Origin: Bog-473 sp964457065 | Lineage (GTDB): Bacteria > Actinomycetota > Acidimicrobiia > Acidimicrobiales > RAAP-2 | Direction of reading: 5' to 3' | DNA: 7,698 nt | Assembly (NCBI GenBank): GCA_964457065.1 | Contig: CAYWDQ010000142.1 | Coordinates: 1-7,698, forward strand | In this document: positions 1 through 5,737 of the stretch, one piece after another | Numbering within the stretch: position 1 is the stretch's first letter | Layout of the letters: every line of letters begins with the position of its first letter | Position numbers and translations under genes: made by a program | The notes under the pieces: model-generated | Told to the model about the DNA's origin: nothing | Database searches by the model: none | Seen by the model: only the letters and a program-made list of their open reading frames with translations

Positions 1-1
1 C

Positions 2-458
2 GGTCGCGGTCATCTTCAAAGCCAAGCATCGAGCCTTCTCACCGAAGCTCTCTATTGCCTCTGCTTGGCAGCGATCATGCGGGGAGACGTTGCGTACGCA
101 CTTCGCCTCTCGGACGAATCCATTCGCCTAGCAAAGGAGGAGGGTATTGTCCCTTGACTACAACGTCCTGGGCGTTGCTCTCTGCCTGAGCGCCCTTGGC
201 GAATTGGAGCTGGCTACGAGGGTCCACGGCGCGGCCGATGGACTCATAGAGCACATTGGTCAGTCATTTGTGAACCTCAGCGGCAAACTGCGCGAGCGAG
301 ATCATTCCCACCTCCGGAAGACCATGGGGGAGAAACGGTTCGAAGCGGCCTACTCCGCCGGTCGCTGCCTCACTTCATCAGAGGCTGTGGCACTGGCGGA
401 GTTGTCGATCCAGCGGCTGCTCGATCGACCACGAGCTGTGTCCCCCGACGTCCGGTGA
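2..458 (+). pseudogene. C-terminal part of a TPR-type regulator/ATPase, frame broken near 152
   Basis: Two reading frames together give about 150 residues of one protein. The first frame runs from 2 to the TGA at 155-157 and includes 'ALRLSDESIRLAKEEG', a helical TPR-like segment. The second, one base later, runs from about 153 to the stop at 456-458. It carries 'LGELELATRVHGAADGL', then 'GEKRFEAAYSAGR' and 'SSEAVALAEL'. This order (TPR helix, 'A-R--GAA--L', 'G---F--A---GR-LS-EEAV--A') is the familiar tail of large actinobacterial ATPase, cyclase or LuxR-type regulators. No C-terminal HTH follows, so an AAA-ATPase or cyclase-type protein fits better than classical LuxR. Removing one C from CCC at 151-153 restores a continuous reading (EEGIV-LDYNVLG). 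The N-terminal part lies outside the window. The break may be a sequencing error, gene decay or, less likely, recoding. The family call is from pattern memory, not from a search. Confidence 0.62.
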
Positions 459-553
459 CCAGAGCCGAACGGCATGCCCCACTCGTGCCTGCTTGAGACT
501 TGTGCAAGGTGCTTCGGCTGACTCGTAGCATCTAGAGGTCCCTACGTGCTGGC

Positions 554-778
554 TCAAGAGAGGATCGAGCACCGACAGTCCGCAAGAAGGAGTGCATGCA
601 TGGGCCCTTCGGCGCCCGCCGAGTTGGCGCCGGTGTGGACCCCCGGGGGCGCGGACTGCCCGTGGTCGGACTCGACGGCGCCGATGGCCGCCAGGACGGT
701 CCACGGCAGGCCCGGGCAGGTGGCCTCCGCCTCCTGGCAGAGCGTGAGCATCGCGGGCGGGATCTCGGCGGTCGGCAC
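554..778 (-). pseudogene. Truncated lytic transglycosylase (SLT-type) domain fragment
   Basis: The minus-strand reading from GTG 778 gives 'IPPAMLTLCQEA', 'CPGLPWTVLAAIGAVESDHG' and 'GVHTGANSAGAEGPM'. This is the start of the SLT-like domain found in actinobacterial peptidoglycan lytic transglycosylases. The likely catalytic Glu is residue 36 (in VES, codon 671-673). Family members continue 'GPMQF' and then about 80-100 more residues. Here the match ends at Met60 (599-601), and the next 14 residues to the stop at 554 are unrelated. The fragment therefore lacks most of the lysozyme-like fold and cannot be active. No signal peptide precedes it: the frame is open upstream only to a stop at 842-844, with no hydrophobic stretch and no Shine-Dalgarno before GTG 778. 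It is divergent from the acyl-CoA ligase at 808. Its loss coincides with the composition seam, so the intact gene may exist elsewhere in the source genome. Confidence 0.68.
593..607. other. Composition and gene-content seam (possible chimeric join or rearrangement point)
   Basis: The 60-base lines before 600 have about 33-37 G/C by hand count; the lines after have about 47-49. At the same place the minus-strand transglycosylase reading departs from its family immediately after 'GPM', where family members continue 'QF'. The seam carries an 8-base palindrome TGCATGCA (593-600) followed by GGGCCC (602-607). The 139 bases from 459 to 597 hold no gene, RNA or clear terminator that I can see. No insertion-sequence ends or target duplication are visible. 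Confidence 0.55.
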
Positions 779-795
779 GGCAATGGCGCGCTCGC

Positions 796-801
796 CATAC
801 T
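796..801 (+). promoter_or_regulatory. Possible -10 element for a leaderless acyl-CoA ligase transcript
   Basis: CATACT matches the TATACT-like -10 consensus in five of six positions and ends 6 bases before ATG 808. Transcription would then start at or next to the ATG, giving a leaderless mRNA, which is common in Actinobacteria. This would also explain the lack of any Shine-Dalgarno before 808. No convincing -35 box is seen. A single short match in 80% GC DNA is weak evidence. Confidence 0.22.
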
Positions 802-807
802 TGGTCC

Positions 808-2396
808 ATGCAAAGCACCATGCAGGACGCTCCGCTCCTGATCAGCGACATCCTTCGTCACGGCCAGCAGGTCCACGGCGACAGCTCGGTGATCACCGTC
901 GAGGCCGGCGGGCACCGCTCGGCCACCTTCGCCGAGGTGGCGACCCGGGCGGAGAAGCTGGCCGCCGCCCTCACGAGGCTCGGGGTGCAGCCGGGAGACC
1001 GGGTGGGCACCTTCTGCTGGAACAACCAGGGCCACCTGGAGGCCTACCTCGCCATCCCCTCCATGGGAGCCGTCCTCCACACGCTCAACATCCGGCTCCC
1101 GGCCGACCAGCTCGCCTACGTCATCAACCACGCCGAGGACCGCTTCATCATCGTGGACGCCTCGCTGATCCCGCTGCTGGCCGCCGTCAAGGACGAGCTC
1201 AAGACGGTGGAGACGATCATCGTGGCCGGGGAGGGCGACACCTCCCCCCTCGGCGAGACCCTGTCCTACGAGCGCCTGCTGGCCGCCGAGGAGCCCGGCT
1301 TCGAGTGGCCCGTGCTCGACGAACGCTCCGCCGCGGCCATGTGCTACACGAGCGGCACCACCGGCAACCCCAAGGGCGTCGTGTACTCGCACCGTTCCAC
1401 CTGGCTGCACACGTTGGCCGAGCAGGCGGCCTCGTCGGTCGGCATGACCGAGTCCGACCGCATCCTGATCATCGTCCCCATGTTCCACGCGATGGCGTGG
1501 GGCACCCCTTACGGCGCCTGGATGGCCGGCACGGACATGGTCATGCCGCAGATGTTCCTCATGGGTGAGCACCTGGCCGGTGTTTTCAACGAGTTCCACC
1601 CGACCCTCGCCTGCGGCGTGCCGACGATCTGGAACGGCCTGCTCGCGCTCGACACGCCCATCGACTTCTCCAGCGTGCGCGGCATCACGGCGGGAGGAGC
1701 GGCCGTCCCCCAGTCGCTCATCGAGGCCTTCGAGAAGCGCTTCGGTGCCACCATCATCCAGGGCTGGGGCATGACCGAGACCAGCCCGCTCGCCGCCTTC
1801 GGGCTGCCTCCGGCCCGCAAGCACGACGGTCACGACGACATGTACTACAAGGTCAAGGCGGGCCGCATCGTCGGCGGCGTCGAGGTGCGGGTGGTGGCCG
1901 AGGACGGGAGTGTGCTGCCCAACGACGGGGAGTCGGTCGGGGAGTTCGAGATCCGCGGGCCGTGGATCACCGGCTCGTACTACAAGGACGAGGACCCGGC
2001 CAGGTTCGACGACGGGTGGCTGCGCACGGGCGACGTCGGGACCGTCGACGGCCAGGGCTACATGACGNNNNNNNNNNGTGGATCTCCTCGGTCGAGCTCG
2101 AGAATGCCGTCATGGCCCACCCCGACGTCTTCGAGGCGGCCGTGATCTCCGTCCCCGACCCCAAGTGGTCCGAGCGCCCGCTCGTGGCCGTGGTCCCCAA
2201 GCCCGGGCGCTCGCCCGCCCCCGCGGACCTGGTCGAGTTCCTCAAGGACCGGGTGCCGCGCTGGTGGCTGCCCGAGCAGTGGACCTTCATCACCGAGGTC
2301 CCCAAGACGAGCGTGGGCAAGTTCGACAAGAAGGTCATGCGGGCCGCGTTCGCGGAGGGTTCCTACGAGGTGCAGAGCACGCCGCTGCCCAAGTGA
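808..2396 (+). CDS. Fatty-acid--CoA ligase (AMP-forming acyl-CoA synthetase), interrupted by an assembly gap
   Basis: This cytosolic enzyme of the ANL superfamily activates a carboxylic acid, probably a medium- or long-chain fatty acid, with ATP and CoA to give acyl-CoA, AMP and pyrophosphate. The first 420 residues are continuous. They carry the P-loop 'YTSGTTGNPKG' (residues 180-190), the A5 motif 'GWGMTET' (319-325) and 'WLRTGD' (404-409), where the Asp binds the ribose. After ten Ns the frame resumes one register later as 'WISSVELENAV' and ends with 'PKTSVGKFDKK'. The conserved A10 lysine is at 2319-2321. The family normally has about 14 residues (a 'TDR-KD-IKSGGE'-type segment) where the gap lies, so the real protein is about 539 residues, normal for the family. 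The frame change is an artefact of gap size, not a mutation. Start 808 is preferred because relatives begin 'M--TMQD-PL'; ATG 820 is the alternative. Substrate chain length cannot be read from sequence. Confidence 0.93.
2068..2077. other. Scaffold gap of 10 Ns inside the acyl-CoA ligase gene
   Basis: Ten Ns separate 'GYMT' from 'WISS'. If the family's usual 14-residue segment is missing, the true missing sequence is about 41 bases, not 10. That would bring the two halves into one frame. The run is therefore a placeholder between contigs. Confidence 0.9.
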
Positions 2397-2632
2397 CAGC
2401 CGCCGACGACGCCATGGCGAGCATGGCCGACCGCCTCGAGGGCATCGTCGAGGAGCTGACCGACATGGCGATCGACGCGCTGCGGCGTGCCGGATCGGGC
2501 GATCCCGACTCGGCCGAGACGGGGGAGGCGCTCGCCATGGAGCGGCGCATCCTCAGGGCGCGCCGGGCGGTCGAACGGGCGGTCGTGGCGCTCGCGACCG
2601 CGGGGCGTGAGCCCCTTGACGACGGCGCCTGA
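2393..2632 (+). CDS. Small hypothetical protein, translationally coupled to the acyl-CoA ligase
   Basis: This frame encodes 79 residues from GTG 2393, whose GTGA overlaps the ligase stop by four bases. ATG 2414 and ATG 2423 are alternative starts giving 72 or 69 residues. Nearly every codon ends in G or C and no other gene covers most of the stretch, which supports real coding. The product is highly charged and predicted helical. It has one amphipathic helix ('LEGIVEELTDMAIDALRRA'), an acidic turn ('GDPDSAETGEA'), then a second Arg/Ala-rich helix ('RRILRARRAVERAVVAL'). It could form a helical hairpin or short coiled coil. There is no signal peptide, membrane segment, Cys cluster or known catalytic motif. 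Position suggests co-expression with the ligase and with ThpR, which starts 12 bases after its stop. I do not recognise a characterised family. Confidence 0.72.
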   Translation: MTAADDAMASMADRLEGIVEELTDMAIDALRRAGSGDPDSAETGEALAMERRILRARRAVERAVVALATAGREPLDDGA

Positions 2633-2644
2633 GCGCGCGCCACG

Positions 2645-3217
2645 ATGCGCACGTTCGTGGCCGCCTGGCCCGACGGCGCCGTCCGCGAGCGCCTGGCGGC
2701 CCTCGAGCTCGGACGGGCCAAGAACCTGCGTCTGGTGGGGCCGGCACGCTGGCACGTGACCCTGCGCTTTCTCGGCGACGTGGCCCGCGAGGCGCTCGGG
2801 CCGCTGGGGGAGACGCTGGTGGCTGCTGCGACCGCCTTCCCCGGGCCGGTGGAGTGCCGCCTGGGGCCGGCGACGGGGTGGTTCACCGGCGTGCGAGTCC
2901 TGCAGCTCCCCGCCGCCGGCCTCGACGAGCTGGCCTCGGTGGTGCGCGCCGCCACGCTCGGCGTCGTGCCCGGACCGGACCAGGACGAGCCGCCGTTCAA
3001 CGGTCACGTCACGCTGGCCCGGGCCAAGGGCCGTCTCGGACCCGCGGCGCAGGCCGCCCTGGCCGGTATCCCTTTCGACGCGCGCTTCACTGTCGCCTCC
3101 ATCGACCTGGTGGCCTCGGAGCCGTCACCGCACGGCCACGTCTACTCCACGCTGGTGCGGGCCGCCCTGGGACCCCCGTCCGGGCTCAGGCCGGGCGGCC
3201 AGTCAGGAACTGGGTGA
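2645..3217 (+). CDS. thpR: RNA 2',3'-cyclic phosphodiesterase (2'-5' RNA ligase-like, 2H family)
   Basis: ThpR is a cytosolic 2H phosphoesterase that opens 2',3'-cyclic phosphate RNA ends to 2'-phosphates; family members show 2'-5' ligation in vitro. The physiological role in bacteria is unsettled. The two signature motifs are present and well spaced: 'HVTLRF' with His37 and Thr39, and 'HVTLAR' with His121 and Thr123. Other family landmarks are the N-terminal 'MRTFVAAWPDGAVRERL', 'LVGPARWHVTL' around the first motif, and the closing strand 'SPHGHVYSTLVRAALG' (161-176). The length of 190 is usual for the family. The last 14 or so residues are a Gly/Pro-rich tail that overlaps the 3' end of the convergent amidase gene. 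ATG 2645 gives the expected N-terminus directly, though no Shine-Dalgarno is visible. It lies 12 bases after the small ORF and probably shares its transcript. Confidence 0.92.
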   Translation: MRTFVAAWPDGAVRERLAALELGRAKNLRLVGPARWHVTLRFLGDVAREALGPLGETLVAAATAFPGPVECRLGPATGWFTGVRVLQLPAAGLDELASVVRAATLGVVPGPDQDEPPFNGHVTLARAKGRLGPAAQAALAGIPFDARFTVASIDLVASEPSPHGHVYSTLVRAALGPPSGLRPGGQSGTG

Positions 3218-4715
3218 TGCCCTGCGCCATGGCGGCGGCGGCGGCCTGCTGGAACGAGGGGGTCACGAGGAGCGCGGCATCGGTGGCGTTGCGCATGTTG
3301 CCGCACTCAATGAGCACCTTGGGCACCGTCGTCAGGTTCAGCCCGGCGAGGTCGTTGCGGGGCTGCAGGCCGTCCACCCCGTCGTAGCTGCTCACCGGCA
3401 TGGAGGTCCCGGCGGCGAAGGCGTCACGCAGAATCCCCGCGAAGGTGGCCGAGGACGCGATGACGCCGTCGTTCGGCCCGTCGGCCACCGGCTCGAGCAC
3501 CGCGAAGCCGCGCCCTGTCGGCGGGCCCCCGTCGGCGTGGATGTCGACGGCGACGTCCGCGTGCGCGTCGTTGATGATGGCCGCCCGGGTGGTGACGCAC
3601 GGGCCCACGCCGGCGTTGGAGGTCCGGGTCATGACCACGGTGGCACCCTCCGCCTCCAGGTCCGCCCGCAGGTAGGTGGCGACGTCGAAGTTGTACTGCG
3701 CCTCCGTGTAGCCGCTGTCCGTCGCCGTGCCGGTCGTGTCGCACGGCTCGGTCCCAGTGCCGTTGGAGACGGGCTGGTCGATGACGCCGGGGGCGGAGTA
3801 GTTCAGCCCGTTGTGGCCGGGGTCGATGCCGACCACCTTGCCCACCAGAGGGGCCGGCGACCCCAGGGCGAGCCAGTAGCCGCCCCCGCCCGGGTCGGCC
3901 GCCATCCCCACCACCGGGGCGGGCAGCTGCGTCCCGCCGAGCGACCCGAAATAGCGGGCGTCGCCGTAGCTGAAGACGCCACCGTCGGCGGCCGCGAACC
4001 AGTACCCCTCGCCGTCGGGCGTGGTGGCCATGCCCACGATCGGCGCGTCGAGGTGGATCGACCCGGTGGAGCCCGAGAAGACCGCGTCGCCGTAGCTGAA
4101 GACCCCGCCGTCGGCGGCGACGAGCCAGTAGCCCCCGCCGTCGGGGGTGACGGCCATCCCGACGACCGGCGCGTTCAGCGCCAGGGCGCCCGCGGAGCCT
4201 TCGAAGCGGGCGTCGCCGTAGCTGAAGATCCCGCCGTCGGCGGCGACGAGCCAGTACCCGCCGCCATCGCGGGTGACGGCCATCCCCACCACGGGGGCGT
4301 TCAGGGGGAGCGAGCCGGCCGACCCGTAGAAGCCCGCGTCGCCGTAGTTGAAGACACCGCCGTCGCGCGCCACCAGCCAGTACCCGCCGCCGTCGGGCAC
4401 GGCCGCCATCCCCACGATGGGCGCGTTCAGACGGAGCGACCCCGTCGATCCCCAGAATTGCGCGTCGCCGTAGGCGTAGACGCCGCCGTCGCTGCCGACC
4501 AGCCAGTACCCGGCTGCAGCCCGGTCGGCCGCCATGCCCACGATCGGCGCGTTGGGGTTGCTCACGGCGTTGGCGCCGGCGCCCGTCGTGCCGAACGGCA
4601 CCGCCGAGTCGGGCAGGGGAGTGGTGGCCGGCGCGGCGGGTGCTGCGATCGCGAGTACGGCCAGCGCCGCCAGCGCGAGCAGCGCCGCCAGGCTGGGGCC
4701 CAGCCGCAGGCTCAC
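3186..4715 (-). CDS. Secreted N-acetylmuramoyl-L-alanine amidase (Amidase_3, Rv3717-like) with N-terminal tandem repeats
   Basis: This exported zinc enzyme should cleave the amide bond between N-acetylmuramic acid and the stem peptide of peptidoglycan. It has 509 residues from GTG 4715. Residues 1-30 form a signal peptide ('LAALLALAALAVLAIAAPA', probable cleavage after APA). Residues 55-289 are five full and one partial 42-residue repeats. Residues 292-509 are the amidase domain. Likely zinc ligands are His301 ('DPGHNG'), Glu338 ('YTEAQY') and His393 ('DIHADG'); the likely catalytic Glu is 470 ('IECGNM'). The insert between His301 and Glu338, with Cys325, and Cys373 in 'GPCVTTR' match my memory of Mycobacterium tuberculosis Rv3717 (Ami1). 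That match suggests a disulfide. 'HADGGPPTGRGF' is also shared with it. The GTGA start overlaps the LOG-gene stop, pointing to coupling. An upstream ATG at 4769 would add 18 basic residues and is less likely. The repeats may bind wall or surface material; this is inference. Confidence 0.92.
   Translation of the reverse strand: MSLRLGPSLAALLALAALAVLAIAAPAAPATTPLPDSAVPFGTTGAGANAVSNPNAPIVGMAADRAAAGYWLVGSDGGVYAYGDAQFWGSTGSLRLNAPIVGMAAVPDGGGYWLVARDGGVFNYGDAGFYGSAGSLPLNAPVVGMAVTRDGGGYWLVAADGGIFSYGDARFEGSAGALALNAPVVGMAVTPDGGGYWLVAADGGVFSYGDAVFSGSTGSIHLDAPIVGMATTPDGEGYWFAAADGGVFSYGDARYFGSLGGTQLPAPVVGMAADPGGGGYWLALGSPAPLVGKVVGIDPGHNGLNYSAPGVIDQPVSNGTGTEPCDTTGTATDSGYTEAQYNFDVATYLRADLEAEGATVVMTRTSNAGVGPCVTTRAAIINDAHADVAVDIHADGGPPTGRGFAVLEPVADGPNDGVIASSATFAGILRDAFAAGTSMPVSSYDGVDGLQPRNDLAGLNLTTVPKVLIECGNMRNATDAALLVTPSFQQAAAAAMAQGITQFLTGRPA
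3849..4553 (-). repeat. 126-bp in-frame tandem repeat (42-residue units) in the amidase
   Basis: There are five full units and one partial unit. By protein residue they are 55-96, 97-138, 139-180, 181-222, 223-264 and 265 to about 289. The consensus is roughly '[N/D]AP[I/V]VGMA--PDGGGYWLVA' followed by '-DGGVFSYGDA-F-GS-GSL-L'. The spacing is exactly 42 residues in all full units. Units 3 and 4 are the most alike and the last stops after 'GYWLA'. Each unit looks like small beta strands joined by Gly-rich turns, consistent with a repeat beta structure such as a propeller or solenoid. I recall such units as common in Acidimicrobiia exported proteins; their ligand is unknown. Confidence 0.93.
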
Positions 4716-5737
4716 CCGGTGCACTGGTTGACGGCGTCGATGAGCATGCGGAGCCGTGCGTAGTGCCATCGGTCGAAACGGAGGGCCAGCCGGGGGAGCT
4801 CGGGGTGGTCGTCGCGCTCGGGGGGGAAGGGCCCTGTGGAGCGGATGCTGCCCCGGATGACGATGTCGCCGAAGCGTTTGTTGAGGTCGGCCAACTCGGC
4901 CTTGCTCGGCTGTACCTGCACCCGCAGCACCAGGAGGTCGCCCACCCAGCGGCACGAGTGGTAGTTGCGGTAGAAGCCGAGGATCTCCTCGCTGGCCTCC
5001 TCCATCGTGTTGGTGACCTTGAAGAGCGAGCGGTCGTCTGGTGAGACCCAGCCAGCGCCGATCGCCTCGTCCTCAATGAAGCGGAGCCACGCGTGCCAGT
5101 AGGTGCCGCCGGGCGTCTCGATCATGACCACCGGCGCGGGCTCGGCCTTGCCGGTCTGCAGGAGGGTGAGGAGCTCGAAGGCCTCGTCCTGGGTCCCGAA
5201 GCCGCCTGGCAGGATGGCGTAGGCGTGCGACTCCTTGATCAGCATGAGCTTGCGGGTGAAGAAGTAGCGCATCTCCACCAGCTTCGGGTCCTGCGCGATG
5301 AAGGCGTTGGCCTCCTCCTCGTTCGGCAGCCGGATGTTCACACCGAAGGCGTGCTCGCGTCCCGCCCCCTCCAGCCCGGCGGCCATGATGCCCGGGCCTG
5401 CGCCGGTCACGACCATCCAGTCGGCCGCCGCCAGTCGGGCGGCCAGGTTGCGGGCGAGCACGTAGACGGGGTCCTCGGGCTTCGTGCGCGCCGAGCCGAA
5501 CATCGTGACCTTGCGGATGTGCCGGTAGGGGCGGAACACGCGGAACGCCTCGGCCATCTCACCCAGGGCGGCGTTGGCGATCTTGAGGTCGCCCACCGCC
5601 GTGAGCTCGCGGGCCAGGTCACCGAGCGTCCCGATCATCGCATCGAGCTCCCGGGCCTGGGCCGGTGACAGGGAGTGATCCTCGAAGAGGGCGTTGAACG
5701 CGGCCTGGCGGGCCGCCCCCTGGGCCTCGTCGGTCAC
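4712..5737 (-). CDS. LOG-family protein (Rossmann-fold nucleotide phosphoribohydrolase-like)
   Basis: LOG-family enzymes hydrolyse the N-glycosidic bond of nucleoside 5'-monophosphates; older records call them lysine decarboxylases in error. The 341-residue product has a helical N-terminal region (1-74), then the LOG core: 'KVTMFGSARTKPEDP' (76-90), 'VVTGAGPGIMAAGLEGA' (109-125), 'FFTRKLML' (159-166) with the conserved Arg-Lys, and the signature 'PGGFGTQDE' (177-185) with the active-site Glu185. Plant and mycobacterial LOG proteins are about 190-200 residues, so this one has roughly 75 extra N-terminal and 85 extra C-terminal residues. It belongs to a longer subgroup whose substrate may not be a cytokinin nucleotide. 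It is likely cytosolic, with no signal peptide. The GTG start at 5737 overlaps the fbiC stop as GTGA, and its own stop overlaps the amidase start in the same way, placing it mid-operon. The fold is secure; the reaction is inferred from family. Confidence 0.9.
   Translation of the reverse strand: MTDEAQGAARQAAFNALFEDHSLSPAQARELDAMIGTLGDLARELTAVGDLKIANAALGEMAEAFRVFRPYRHIRKVTMFGSARTKPEDPVYVLARNLAARLAAADWMVVTGAGPGIMAAGLEGAGREHAFGVNIRLPNEEEANAFIAQDPKLVEMRYFFTRKLMLIKESHAYAILPGGFGTQDEAFELLTLLQTGKAEPAPVVMIETPGGTYWHAWLRFIEDEAIGAGWVSPDDRSLFKVTNTMEEASEEILGFYRNYHSCRWVGDLLVLRVQVQPSKAELADLNKRFGDIVIRGSIRSTGPFPPERDDHPELPRLALRFDRWHYARLRMLIDAVNQCTG

Noticed and set aside
147..458. Stand-alone 103-residue gene starting at TTG 147 behind a perfect AGGAGG
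   Set aside because: The upstream frame (2-157) continues the same protein family without a break in similarity, and the AGGAGG bases encode Glu codons there. One continuous protein with a frame break explains the data better.
459..597. Terminator, insertion-sequence end or small RNA between the regulator fragment and the seam
   Set aside because: Only short or widely spaced inverted matches are present (for example CTTGAG and CTCAAG). There is no stable stem with a T-run and no flanking duplication.
546..1568. Plus-strand 340-residue open frame overlapping the ligase start
   Set aside because: Its composition is low-complexity Arg/Gly/Pro in a shifted frame of the ligase, and it crosses the composition seam without recognisable domains.
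532..1833. Long minus-strand open frame (433 residues) opposite the acyl-CoA ligase
   Set aside because: It is Arg/Gly/His-rich without any family motif and lies antisense to a well-supported ligase. Such frames arise from GC-rich wobble positions.
3849..4553. CRISPR-like array
   Set aside because: The periodic units are 126 bp, contiguous, in frame with a coding gene and diverge at wobble positions, so they are protein repeats without spacers.
3537..4763. Plus-strand 408-residue frame with repeated Val/Gly/Asp segments
   Set aside because: Its repeats are the antisense image of the amidase's 126-bp repeats; it has no start context or recognisable fold.
3424..5076. Minus-strand 550-residue Arg-rich frame across the amidase and LOG genes
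   Set aside because: It is a shifted frame over two genes that have catalytic motifs in their own frames.
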